Below, piece after piece: positions 38,457-46,439 of a DNA stretch of 64,000 bases. The DNA is taken from positions 21,900-85,899 of the forward strand of contig SLOP01000024.1 in the NCBI GenBank assembly GCA_007132465.1, in the 5' to 3' direction. The position numbers and the translations under genes were made by a program. This stretch comes from Candidatus Izemoplasma sp. (GTDB taxonomy: Bacteria > Bacillota_I > Bacilli_A > Izemoplasmatales > Izemoplasmataceae). Each line of letters begins with the position of its first letter. The stretch's first letter is position 1. The notes under the pieces are model-generated. The model ran no database searches. It had not been told where the DNA came from and worked only from the letters and a program-made list of their open reading frames with translations.

Positions 38457-40646
38457 CTATTTCTTGTCTTTGTCGCGACGCGGTGGTCTGGGTCGCGGGT
38501 TTCCTCTTGGTTTATCGTCTTGTTCAGGCATGCCTTCTGGACGGGGAAGCACGGCCTTGCGTGACAAATCAATGCGGCCGCGATCATCGATGCCGATGAC
38601 CTTGACCTTAACCACATCGTTGAGCTTCACCACATCTTCCACGCGGTTGACACGTTCGTGGGCGAGCTTCGAAATATGACACAATCCATCGGTGCCTTTC
38701 CACAGTTCAATGAAGCATCCAAACTTTTCGATGCGCACGACTTTACCGTCGTAAATTTCGCCAACTTCGGCGACACGGACCAGCTCTTCGATGCGTTTCA
38801 TGGCGCAATTAATCGGGTCCATCTCGGTGTGCATGATGGTCACTTGACCGTCTTGCTCGATGTCGATGCTAACGTTGTCGCACTCATCGATGATTTTCGA
38901 AATGATTTTCCCACCCGGTCCGATGACGTCACGGATTTTGTCTGGATCGATGACCATCACTTTCACCTTCGGTGCATGTTTCGACACTTCAGGACGCGGT
39001 TCAGGAATCGCTTCAAGCATGTTATCAAGCACTTTCAATCGTGCCACACGAGCTTGTTCAAGCGCTTCTTCAAGAATTTCGCGGCTTAAGCCATCAATTT
39101 TGATGTCCATTTGCAACGCGGTAATGCCGGCTTTTGAACCGGCCACTTTGAAATCCATGTCTCCAAGGTGATCTTCGAGTCCTTGAATGTCGGTGAGCAC
39201 ACGGTTTGTGTCACCGTCTTTGATGAGGCCCATGGCAATGCCGGCAATCGGTGCTTTGAGCGGCACACCGGCAGCCATCAAGCTCATGCACGCGGCACAG
39301 ATGGATGCTTGTGACGTGGACCCGTTGCTTTCAAGGATTTCCGAAACCACTCGTACCGTGTAAGGAAAGTCCTCTTCATTGGGCATGACTTGCGCGATGG
39401 CGCGTTCACCAAGGGCTCCATGACCAATTTCGCGGCGACCTGGTGGACCGTAGCGTCCGTTTTCACCGACGCTATATGCAGGGAAGTTATAATGCAACAT
39501 GAAGCGTTTGTTTTCCACTTCGGTTAGACCATCGATGATTTGGTACTCACCGCGGGCACCGAGCGTGGTAAGCGATAGCGCCTGAGTTTGGCCACGGGTG
39601 AACATGGCGCTTCCGTGTGTTAGTTCGAATAAATCGACTTCGGATTTAAGCGCGCGCACTTCGGTGAGTGGGCGCCCGTCGGGACGGATTGTCTCTTCGA
39701 CGATGCGGCGACGCACTTCGGCCTTGACGATGTCGTCCATGTACGTTTTGGCTTGTTTGCGTTTCTTTTTGAAATCTTCTTTGTCGAGATCACCGTACTT
39801 GTTTTCAAGGCCTTCGTCGATGACATTGTGGATCGCCTCAAAAGCTATGGAACGTTCTTCGCGATCCGTGACTCGTGCCGCTTGAATAAGGTTTTCACGC
39901 GCTTCATCGTCGATGAAACGCTTGAGGGTTTCATCTGGCTGCGGTGTCTCAAAGGCGATGTTTTCTTGTCCCAGTTCGGCGACGATGTTTTCTTGGAACG
40001 CGACGAGTTTCTTAATCCATTCATGCCCAAAAAGCATCGCATCGAGCATGTCGGCTTCCGGCACTTGTTTGGCACCGGCTTCAACCATGTTGATGGCGTG
40101 TTTGGTGCCCGCCACAATCAAGTCGATGTCCGATTTTTCGAGATCTTCTTCGGTTGGGTTGAGGACGAACTCTCCATCAAGGCGACCGACGTGCACACCA
40201 GCAATCGGGCCATCGAAAGGCATCGGGCTCAAGGCGAGCGTCAAACTGCTTCCGAACATCGCCGTCATCGGCGGTGTGCGATCATAGTTCCCTGATAAGA
40301 CGGTGTTGATGATTTGGACGTCATGACGGAATCCGTCCGGGAACAACGGGCGGAGCGGACGGTCGATTAGCCGCGCTGTCAACGTCTCTTGATCTGAAGG
40401 TTTCCCTTCTCGTTTGAAAAATCCCCCCGGGATTTTCCCGGCCGCATACAGTTTCTCAGTGTACATCACGTGCAGCGGGAAGAAATCGAGTTCCACAGGT
40501 TTTCTTGATGCCTGTGTCACGCTTAACACCGCGGTATCATCGTAACGGATGATCGCGGCTGCGGTCGCTTGTTTGGCGACACCGCCGATTTCGACGCTGA
40601 GATTACGGCCGTTGAAGTCCATCGTGTAAATTTTGGCTTCTGACAT
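38457..40646 (-). CDS. pnp: Polyribonucleotide nucleotidyltransferase
   Basis: Trimeric 3'-5' phosphorolytic exoribonuclease. The 729 residues hold two RNase PH domains (the second starting near RPDGRPLTEVRALKSEV), a KH domain with IRDVIGPGGKIISKI, and an S1 domain (GEIYDGKVVRIEKFGCFIEL, then GLCHISKLA). The tail is short and basic (RPRPPRRDKDKK). ATG 40646 follows GAGAGGA. In many bacteria rpsO directly precedes pnp; here rpsO is 3 kb away with three genes between. Confidence 0.97.
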   Translation of the reverse strand: MSEAKIYTMDFNGRNLSVEIGGVAKQATAAAIIRYDDTAVLSVTQASRKPVELDFFPLHVMYTEKLYAAGKIPGGFFKREGKPSDQETLTARLIDRPLRPLFPDGFRHDVQIINTVLSGNYDRTPPMTAMFGSSLTLALSPMPFDGPIAGVHVGRLDGEFVLNPTEEDLEKSDIDLIVAGTKHAINMVEAGAKQVPEADMLDAMLFGHEWIKKLVAFQENIVAELGQENIAFETPQPDETLKRFIDDEARENLIQAARVTDREERSIAFEAIHNVIDEGLENKYGDLDKEDFKKKRKQAKTYMDDIVKAEVRRRIVEETIRPDGRPLTEVRALKSEVDLFELTHGSAMFTRGQTQALSLTTLGARGEYQIIDGLTEVENKRFMLHYNFPAYSVGENGRYGPPGRREIGHGALGERAIAQVMPNEEDFPYTVRVVSEILESNGSTSQASICAACMSLMAAGVPLKAPIAGIAMGLIKDGDTNRVLTDIQGLEDHLGDMDFKVAGSKAGITALQMDIKIDGLSREILEEALEQARVARLKVLDNMLEAIPEPRPEVSKHAPKVKVMVIDPDKIRDVIGPGGKIISKIIDECDNVSIDIEQDGQVTIMHTEMDPINCAMKRIEELVRVAEVGEIYDGKVVRIEKFGCFIELWKGTDGLCHISKLAHERVNRVEDVVKLNDVVKVKVIGIDDRGRIDLSRKAVLPRPEGMPEQDDKPRGNPRPRPPRRDKDKK

Positions 40647-40685
40647 TTGTTTTCCTCTCTTCTCTTATCTTTTCTACATTTAATT

Positions 40686-40714
40686 ATCATAACATATTAA
40701 GCGCTTAATGTATA
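40686..40714 (-). promoter_or_regulatory. pnp promoter with a palindrome in its spacer
   Basis: On the minus strand, -35 TATACA (40714-40709), a 17-bp spacer, and extended -10 TGT TATGAT (box 40691-40686). A perfect 14-bp palindrome ATTAAGCGCTTAAT (40696-40709) fills the spacer. Its AAGCGCTT core is that of LacI-family/CcpA-type operators, so repressor control is possible. Confidence 0.6.
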
Positions 40715-40785
40715 GTAATAGCTTTTCACAAGCGGCTTCTCACACGGTGTGCATTTTTCTTTTTTTCCCATCCATCCACCCGAAT

Positions 40786-40817
40786 GAAAACCCGTCCAAC
40801 GCAGAGCCGTTGGACGG
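40786..40817 (-). terminator. Terminator after the DUF2179 gene
   Basis: A 10-bp perfect stem CCGTCCAACG / CGTTGGACGG with a six-base loop, followed by GTTTT on the minus strand. Confidence 0.85.
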
Positions 40818-40822
40818 ATTGA

Positions 40823-41392
40823 TTATTTTCGTAAGATGCCGTGACCACCGTACATGGGGCGAATGTCGTTGACGCTGATGACGACGTCTTTTTGGAAAGA
40901 CTTTATCAGGTCAATGGTTTTGTCGATGTTGCGGCGTGGGACGTGCATGTAGAGTATTTCTTTGCGATCGTCTCGTCCATAAGCATCCACGGCGGTGATG
41001 GCAAGGCCGAGTTGGCGAAGTTCTTTCGACAGTTGTTTGCCATGGATTTTTTTGACGATGGCTTGGATGCTGACGCTGCCCAAGGCAAGCCTGTTTTCGA
41101 TGGTGCTGCCAAGGTAGTTTCCGAGTGAGAAAGCCGCGGCGTAAACGATGACTTGATAAGGATCTGTGGTGATGTTGGTCAGCACGCTGGCCGCAAGGAT
41201 GACCCAGATGACAACCTCGAAAAAGCCGATGATTGATCCGAGCAGTTTCACGCCCTTGGTAATGAGCACAATGCGAACGATGGCCATGGCCACTTCGATG
41301 ATTTTGACGAAGAAAATGGCAATGTAGACCCAGGCCGGGGATGAGGGAAGCCAAAACGAGTTTAGCAACGTAAACGCGGTGTCTGATATCAC
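40823..41392 (-). CDS. DUF2179/UPF0316 family membrane protein
   Basis: A 189-residue protein with three or four N-terminal membrane helices and a soluble C-terminal DUF2179 domain of about 90 residues (QAIVKKIHGKQLSKELRQLG, then EILYMHVPRRNIDKTIDLI), as in the UPF0316 family. The function is unknown; related DUF2179 domains may sense small molecules. The start is a GTG at 41392 with GAGGTGAG upstream; that site also spans the end of the amidohydrolase gene, 3 bp away. Last gene of the operon before a terminator. Confidence 0.87.
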   Translation of the reverse strand: MISDTAFTLLNSFWLPSSPAWVYIAIFFVKIIEVAMAIVRIVLITKGVKLLGSIIGFFEVVIWVILAASVLTNITTDPYQVIVYAAAFSLGNYLGSTIENRLALGSVSIQAIVKKIHGKQLSKELRQLGLAITAVDAYGRDDRKEILYMHVPRRNIDKTIDLIKSFQKDVVISVNDIRPMYGGHGILRK

Positions 41393-41395
41393 TGG

Positions 41396-42562
41396 TTAAC
41401 TCACCTCGTGCACAACGCGACCATCAAGCACCACCAGGGCCGGACGCGTCATGAGATCAAACGGATCGCCGTCCCACATCACGACGTCTGCGTCTTTACC
41501 TTGACTCAGGGATCCGACGCGATCGTCAATGCCATTGAGGCGTGCGGCGTTGATGGTGACGGCTTCGAGCGCTTTTTGTCGGCTCAGACCCTCTTTGACA
41601 TAGAGCCCTGCATGGACCATCGTGACGTCGACGGTGACCACAGGATGGTCGGTCATCAGCGCAAAATCAATGTCGAACTGTTCAAGGACACGGCCGGCCG
41701 TAAAGGATCGATGAATCAATTCGTATTTTGATGAATACCCCAACGTTGGACCAATGATGATGGGCACACCGCTTTCCTTGACCGCTTCGGGAATCAAGTA
41801 CGCTTCGGTGGCGTGATCGATGGTGACGTTCAGGTCAAACTCCTTGGCGATGCGAATGGCAGTCATGATGTCGTCGCTACGGTGAGCGTGGATTTTCACA
41901 AGCATGCCGTCAAACACGCGCATCAGGCTGTGGAGTTTCATGTCGAAATTTGGCTTGTTTGCGCCTTCTTCGCCGGCTTCATGCGCTTTGAGTTGCGCGC
42001 GATACTCTTTTGCTCTTTGCAGCCACTCACGCATGAGTGCGGCGCTGGCCATCCGTGTTGATGGCGCTTTTTTTTGTTGTGAATAGACGCGCTTCGGGTT
42101 TTCTCCAAGCGCCATTTTCATGCATACTTCCTCTTTGAGCATCATCTCATCAACGGTTTTTCCGACGGTTTTGATTGCCGTGAAGGTGCCCCCGATAACG
42201 TTGGCGCTTCCCGGCCCGGTCACCACCGTTGTGACACCGCTTTTGGCAGCGTACGCAAACGCGCGATCATGCGGATAGACACTGTCGAGCCCGCGAAGTT
42301 CAGGGTAGACCGGGTTGGTCATCTCGTTTGTGTCGTTGCCCTCAAACTGGATTCCCTCTTCCATCACGCCAATATGGCAATGAGGGTCGACGAGTCCGGG
42401 TGTGACGATTTTTCCTTTGGCATCGATAACGCGGTAATCCGTGTAACCTTCGGGTTCTCCTTGGCCGACGGCATCGATTTTTCCGTTCTTCAACGCGACA
42501 TAACCCCGCTCGCCGTTAAATGAATCCATGGTGTAAAGCTGAGCGTTCTTAATCAGTATCAT
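41396..42562 (-). CDS. Metal-dependent amidohydrolase
   Basis: A TIM-barrel amidohydrolase of 388 residues, imidazolonepropionase-like in overall order. Metal ligands are seen in VDPHCHIG (residues ~59-66), KIHAHRSDDI, TIDHATEAY and MTDHPVVTVD. The C-terminal part ends with LSQGKDADVVMWDGDPFD, a composite-domain signature. The substrate cannot be read from sequence and no hut genes are nearby. It overlaps the upstream permease gene by 4 bp. Confidence 0.9.
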   Translation of the reverse strand: MILIKNAQLYTMDSFNGERGYVALKNGKIDAVGQGEPEGYTDYRVIDAKGKIVTPGLVDPHCHIGVMEEGIQFEGNDTNEMTNPVYPELRGLDSVYPHDRAFAYAAKSGVTTVVTGPGSANVIGGTFTAIKTVGKTVDEMMLKEEVCMKMALGENPKRVYSQQKKAPSTRMASAALMREWLQRAKEYRAQLKAHEAGEEGANKPNFDMKLHSLMRVFDGMLVKIHAHRSDDIMTAIRIAKEFDLNVTIDHATEAYLIPEAVKESGVPIIIGPTLGYSSKYELIHRSFTAGRVLEQFDIDFALMTDHPVVTVDVTMVHAGLYVKEGLSRQKALEAVTINAARLNGIDDRVGSLSQGKDADVVMWDGDPFDLMTRPALVVLDGRVVHEVS

Positions 42563-43686
42563 GTGGTATCCTCCCGTATTTTTTTGCGCTGTGCCTCATT
42601 GAGGGCTAAGCGGTGTGCGTGTTTTTCGTGATAGTAGTTGACTGTCGATTTAATCATGCCGGTAATTGGAATCGCTAAAATGAGTCCAACGATGCCAAAC
42701 ACATAGGCAAAGAAGATAAAGGCACTCAACACAAGCAAGGGATGAATCTTCGTTTCCCTACCCATAATTAAGGGTTGTGCAATGTTGTTTTGAATCATCT
42801 GACCGAGTACGACGGCGATTAAGATGATGTAGGGTGAGAGTTCACCAAACGGCAGTTGACTGGTTTCGGTCAAACTCCACAACACCGGTAAAATGATGGC
42901 GATGAACGGTCCAACGTAAGGCACAATATCGAAAAACCCGAGCATAAACCCGAACAAAATGGCACGCTCGCGAAAGCCGAGCACCAGCAACAACAACGTG
43001 AAGAAAATTGCCATCACAAACATCGTGATGAAGCGGCCGTTAAAGTACTCGGTGACGACTTTGTTGGCGCGGGTAGAAAGTTCAATCGCATCATCGCGAT
43101 AACGCTTGGGAACAAGCCCGATTAAGCTTTCGTAAATGCGGTCTTTATCGTTCAGGATAAAAAACAAAAACACCGGCACCAGCACGATGGTGATCACAAT
43201 CGTCGTCAAACTTTGAAAGATTGAGATGAGATCGATGGTGATTTTTTCGCCCTCACCGATTTGGACGTACTCCGTCAGCCATGCGTACAGGGCGCGAAGC
43301 GATGAGTCCTCAGAAAACACATCGTCAAAGTACGAAACCACCCTTGGCCAGTCGTTTTCAATAAACGCAACGCCTTGCGTGTAAATCAACGTCCCGGCGA
43401 AGCGGCCAAACAACACCAATAAAAACCCCACACCAATAAACACGATAATGGTGTTGATTAATCGGAACTTGAACTTCAAATGGCGTTCCAACAGCTTAAA
43501 CACCGGCGCGATTAAGTAACTGATAAAGAGCGCGATCGAAAACGGCAGTAAAATCGCCATGAATGCCGTCCAAAACTGCGCCACTAAGCCACCGGCGAGT
43601 TCCCTGATAAGCAACACAATAAGGAGCACGGCGGCGACGATGCCCAGGTTGATTAAGGTTTTGATGCGTCGTTCGCTTGCGTTCAT
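42559..43686 (-). CDS. AI-2E family transporter
   Basis: A 375-residue permease of the AI-2E (YhhQ/TqsA/PerM) superfamily with about eight helices: a hydrophobic N-terminal pair, VFLFFILNDKDRIYESLIGLVPKRY, and the typical FGFMLGFFDIVPYVGPFIAI. The substrate is uncertain; family members include autoinducer exporters and Na+/H+ antiporters. ATG 43686 follows GAGGTGGG; the longer frame to 43710 starts in the -10 box. First gene of a three-gene operon with the amidohydrolase and DUF2179 genes. Confidence 0.9.
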   Translation of the reverse strand: MNASERRIKTLINLGIVAAVLLIVLLIRELAGGLVAQFWTAFMAILLPFSIALFISYLIAPVFKLLERHLKFKFRLINTIIVFIGVGFLLVLFGRFAGTLIYTQGVAFIENDWPRVVSYFDDVFSEDSSLRALYAWLTEYVQIGEGEKITIDLISIFQSLTTIVITIVLVPVFLFFILNDKDRIYESLIGLVPKRYRDDAIELSTRANKVVTEYFNGRFITMFVMAIFFTLLLLVLGFRERAILFGFMLGFFDIVPYVGPFIAIILPVLWSLTETSQLPFGELSPYIILIAVVLGQMIQNNIAQPLIMGRETKIHPLLVLSAFIFFAYVFGIVGLILAIPITGMIKSTVNYYHEKHAHRLALNEAQRKKIREDTT

Positions 43687-43708
43687 AAACCCACCTCTTT
43701 CTCGTTTC

Positions 43709-43737
43709 ATTATACGCCATCGCTCGCGTGATGAAAA
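43709..43737 (-). promoter_or_regulatory. Promoter of the AI-2E permease operon
   Basis: On the minus strand, -35 TTTTCA (43737-43732), a 17-bp spacer and -10 TATAAT (43714-43709). Confidence 0.6.
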
Positions 43738-43750
43738 GGCATTTAAACGA

Positions 43751-43777
43751 AAAAAATAAGCGCCTTAGCGCTTATTT
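43751..43777 (-). terminator. Terminator at the end of rpsO
   Basis: A 10-bp stem AAATAAGCGC / GCGCTTATTT with a CTTA loop and a T run on the minus strand; it overlaps the rpsO stop. Confidence 0.85.
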
Positions 43778-44046
43778 TATCGACGAAGTCCAAGCCTTTT
43801 GATCAGTTTTTGGTAGCGTTCGACATCTTCTTTTACCAAATACTTCATCAAATTGCGACGGTGTCCAACTTTTTTCATCATGCCGCGTTGCGAATGATAG
43901 TCGTGTTTGTGGACTTTCAAGTGCGCATTGAGTTCACGAATCTCGTGTGTGAGGATCGCGATTTGCACTTCCGGTGATCCAGTGTCGCCGTCTTTGATGC
44001 GGTATTCTTCGACGAGCGCTTGTTTTTGTTCTTTGGTCAAAGCCAT
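43777..44046 (-). CDS. rpsO: 30S ribosomal protein S15
   Basis: An 89-residue primary 16S rRNA-binding protein. It shows the typical [39 protein letters not shown] and KRLGLRR. Start ATG 44046 follows GGGAGG. It has its own promoter and a structured leader that may mediate S15 autoregulation. Confidence 0.98.
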   Translation of the reverse strand: MALTKEQKQALVEEYRIKDGDTGSPEVQIAILTHEIRELNAHLKVHKHDYHSQRGMMKKVGHRRNLMKYLVKEDVERYQKLIKRLGLRR

Positions 44047-44125
44047 GGTTTACCTCCCGTATGTGTTTTTGTCCCCCGTATCCTCGTGGTCGTCGGGAGC
44101 GACGAGACACCAAGATGCGGGCGCG
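44047..44125 (-). promoter_or_regulatory. Structured rpsO leader, candidate S15 autoregulatory RNA
   Basis: The minus-strand leader can fold with an outer helix CCCGCATC (44121-44114) with GATACGGG (44082-44075), one mismatch, enclosing a hairpin TCGTCG-CTCC-CGACGA flanked by TGG/CCA. S15 leaders of this general size are known to bind S15 in several bacterial groups; whether this one does is inference. Confidence 0.45.
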
Positions 44126-44131
44126 ATATTT

Positions 44132-44159
44132 ATTATAGCACAAACACCACTCAATGCAA
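44132..44159 (-). promoter_or_regulatory. Promoter of rpsO
   Basis: On the minus strand, -35 TTGCAT (44159-44154), a 16-bp spacer and -10 TATAAT (44137-44132). The -35 lies within the 3' end of ribF. Confidence 0.75.
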
Positions 44160-45068
44160 GGGAAAATCCTTGTTTTTGAGAAGCGTGGCGGTTTGGCGTT
44201 CATCGCGCTTAATTTGGTCGATAAGCGCTTGTGGCGAGTCAAAGGCGATTTCGTTGCGTAATCGCTCGACGAAGGCGATTTCAATGGTCTCACCGTAGAT
44301 GGTTTTATCAAAGTCGAACAAATAACTCTCGACGCTCAAATCAGCCCGTTTGTTTAAGGTGGGGTTGTGGCCGACGGTGCTCATCGATGGGTACCACGAA
44401 TCGTGATATCGTGTAAAGGAAGCATAAACGCCTTGTTTAGGAATGAGGTAATCACCGGTAACAATATTCGCTGTGGGGTAGCCGATTTCCCGTCCCTTCT
44501 TCGCACCTTCAACGACGCGTCCGGCCACCGTGTGATGACGGCCTAAAGTTTCTTTAACTTCATCAACGCGTCCGGCCATGATGAGATCGCGTATGTGCGT
44601 TGACCCTATCTTATAGCCGTCGTGTGTCAACTCGTCGACGATGATGGTTTTAATTTCAGGATGGTTTTTAAGCGTTCCGACGGTGCCTTGCCCGCGGTGG
44701 CCAAAGCGAAAATCAAAGCCGCAAACAATGACCGCAAGGTTTGCGAGATAGCGATTGATGAAGGCATCGGGTTTCATGCTGGCGATGGCTTTGTCGAACT
44801 CAATGAGGTAAAGCGTGTCGATGTCGTGGGTACCGATAAGCGAAAGTTTTTTTTCAAGCGGCGTAATGTAATGATAGGTGAGATCGAAAAGCACCGCTTT
44901 GGGATGCACATCAAAGGTGATGAGGGCGGTTTTCATGTCGTGTGTTTTAGCGTAAGCCTTCATGGTTTTAATCAGTGTCTCGTGCGCGAGGTGGACACCG
45001 TCGAAGAAACCGATCGCCGCGACGGTGTTCGGTTCGATGATGTTGCCGTTGAGTGGAATGATGTTCAT
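44151..45068 (-). CDS. ribF: Bifunctional riboflavin kinase/FAD synthetase
   Basis: Converts riboflavin to FMN and FMN to FAD. The 305 residues have the N-terminal adenylyltransferase domain with GFFDGVH at 20-26, VCGFDFRFGHRGQG and GSTHIRDL, followed by the riboflavin kinase domain with GREIGYPTANI and PKQGVYA. ATG 45068 follows GAGGGACGCGC; the longer frame overlaps truB. The truB-ribF-rpsO order is common in bacteria. Confidence 0.95.
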   Translation of the reverse strand: MNIIPLNGNIIEPNTVAAIGFFDGVHLAHETLIKTMKAYAKTHDMKTALITFDVHPKAVLFDLTYHYITPLEKKLSLIGTHDIDTLYLIEFDKAIASMKPDAFINRYLANLAVIVCGFDFRFGHRGQGTVGTLKNHPEIKTIIVDELTHDGYKIGSTHIRDLIMAGRVDEVKETLGRHHTVAGRVVEGAKKGREIGYPTANIVTGDYLIPKQGVYASFTRYHDSWYPSMSTVGHNPTLNKRADLSVESYLFDFDKTIYGETIEIAFVERLRNEIAFDSPQALIDQIKRDERQTATLLKNKDFPLH

Positions 45069-45085
45069 GCGCGTCCCTCGTTTTC

Positions 45086-45943
45086 TCACGCAAAGACGTT
45101 CTTGGCGCGGTAGTCTGTATCTTTTTGCTCGTAAATCGCCACCAGTTTACCACGTTCATCAAGGATTTTCAACTGCGTGGCTTCACCAGAAAAGTAAAGC
45201 GGTTGTCCGTGTTTCGCTTTAAATAACTCATCGCCGCTGACGGTGCGGTACGGCATCGAACGAAGCGCATCAGAAAGGGTCATCACTGAGGTGTTGGCGT
45301 TGACATGATCAAGATTGATGGCTTCGTTAATCGTGAAATCGCCGGCACCGATGCGATGGATGGCGCTGGTGTGGGCGACGGTTCCAAGTTTGGCCGCAAG
45401 GTCGCTGGCAAGTTGACGCACGTAGATGCCTTTACTGGCACGCAGGTGAAAGCTGCAATATGCACGGTTGTCAGTCATCGATACCGGTGTGGTCCGGTAC
45501 AGTTCATGCACGGTAAGTTCCCGCGGGTCGACCGTAGGCACGGGCTTGCCTTCTCGAGCGTATTCATACAGTTTCTTTCCACTGACTTTGACCGCGGAAT
45601 AATTCGGCGGAGTTTGCCTGTACTTGCCGATAAACGAAGGAAGCACGGCGTCGATGTCGGGTTCGCTTTGCAAGGGCTGTTCATCGATGATGGTGCCTGC
45701 GTGGTCTAAGGTGTCGGTTGTCACACCAAAGACGACGTCAAACCGATAGGTTTTGTCGTCTTGGTTTAGGTAATTAAGCAGTTTTGTGCCTTTGTTGATA
45801 CCAAGCACAAGCACACCACTTGCTTCTACGTCTAACGTGCCGGCATGGCCGACTTTTTTCGTGTTCATGGCCCGGCGGACAATGTTGACACAATCGTGGC
45901 TGCTGATGCCCGTGGGTTTGTTGATGACTAGAATTCCGTTCAT
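45086..45943 (-). CDS. truB: tRNA pseudouridine(55) synthase
   Basis: Isomerises U55 in the T-arm of tRNAs. The 285 residues start GILVINKPTGISSHDCV, carry catalytic Asp38 in GHAGTLDVEASGVL, and include PPNYSAVKVSGKKLYEYAR and the SKGIYVRQLASDL segment. A C-terminal PUA-like part follows. ATG 45943 has GGTGAGG upstream. A TATAAT at 45965-45960 gives truB its own start just after the trxA terminator. ribF follows after 17 bp. Confidence 0.96.
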   Translation of the reverse strand: MNGILVINKPTGISSHDCVNIVRRAMNTKKVGHAGTLDVEASGVLVLGINKGTKLLNYLNQDDKTYRFDVVFGVTTDTLDHAGTIIDEQPLQSEPDIDAVLPSFIGKYRQTPPNYSAVKVSGKKLYEYAREGKPVPTVDPRELTVHELYRTTPVSMTDNRAYCSFHLRASKGIYVRQLASDLAAKLGTVAHTSAIHRIGAGDFTINEAINLDHVNANTSVMTLSDALRSMPYRTVSGDELFKAKHGQPLYFSGEATQLKILDERGKLVAIYEQKDTDYRAKNVFA

Positions 45944-45988
45944 TGGCCTCACCACACCCATTATACACTACTTCGCACACAAACAGAC

Positions 45989-46019
45989 AAAAAGATATGC
46001 AAACGAATGCATATCTTTT
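45989..46019 (-). terminator. Terminator after trxA
   Basis: An 11-bp stem (45990-46000 with 46009-46019) with an eight-base loop and a T run on the minus strand. Confidence 0.85.
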
Positions 46020-46043
46020 CAGCGGGTGTTACGGTTAAGATGC

Positions 46044-46358
46044 TTAGGTGCTTTTTACCCAGTTGACAAGCGCGTCTTTGGGCATAAAGCCTGCTTTTTG
46101 TGCGACGACTTCTCCGTCTTTAAGGACAAAAAGAGCCGGAATGCCTTGCACGCCGTATTGTTGTGCAAGTGAGATGTTTTCATCAACGTTGACTTTAACC
46201 ACTTTAATGTCAGTGTTTTCTTCGGCAACTTGTTCAAGCACGGGCCCAATCATTTTACACGGTCCGCACCAGTCGGCGTAAAAATCGAGAAGCACAAGCG
46301 GTTGGTCTTGGATGATTTCTTCAAGGTTTGAGTTATCAGCGTATACGACTTCTGCCAT
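46044..46358 (-). CDS. trxA: Thioredoxin
   Basis: A 104-residue cytoplasmic thiol-disulfide reductant. The active site WCGPCK carries Cys31 and Cys34; the cis-proline loop is QGIPALFVLKDGE. Start ATG 46358 follows AAGGAGGAA. It has its own sigma-A-type promoter between itself and mutS2, overlapped by an inverted repeat. Confidence 0.97.
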   Translation of the reverse strand: MAEVVYADNSNLEEIIQDQPLVLLDFYADWCGPCKMIGPVLEQVAEENTDIKVVKVNVDENISLAQQYGVQGIPALFVLKDGEVVAQKAGFMPKDALVNWVKST

Positions 46359-46389
46359 GGTCCATTCCTCCTTCTTAATTTACACGCTT

Positions 46390-46420
46390 ATTATACACGT
46401 GTTTGTACACTTTTACAAAC
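46390..46420 (-). promoter_or_regulatory. trxA promoter with an inverted repeat over the -35
   Basis: On the minus strand, -35 TTGTAA (46418-46413), a 17-bp spacer and -10 TATAAT (46395-46390). A 7-bp perfect inverted repeat GTTTGTA (46401-46407) / TACAAAC (46414-46420) covers the -35 and could be an operator. Confidence 0.65.
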
Positions 46421-46439
46421 GGAACGCTTAATGGTTTGT

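Noticed and set aside
38149..38599. Open frames across 38.1-38.6 kb
   Set aside because: The sequence is RNase P RNA with all conserved blocks plus the end of pnp; no coding signal is present.
40741..40776. CACACGGTGTG followed by a T-rich run, resembling a plus-strand terminator
   Set aside because: The stem is only 5 bp and no plus-strand gene ends upstream.
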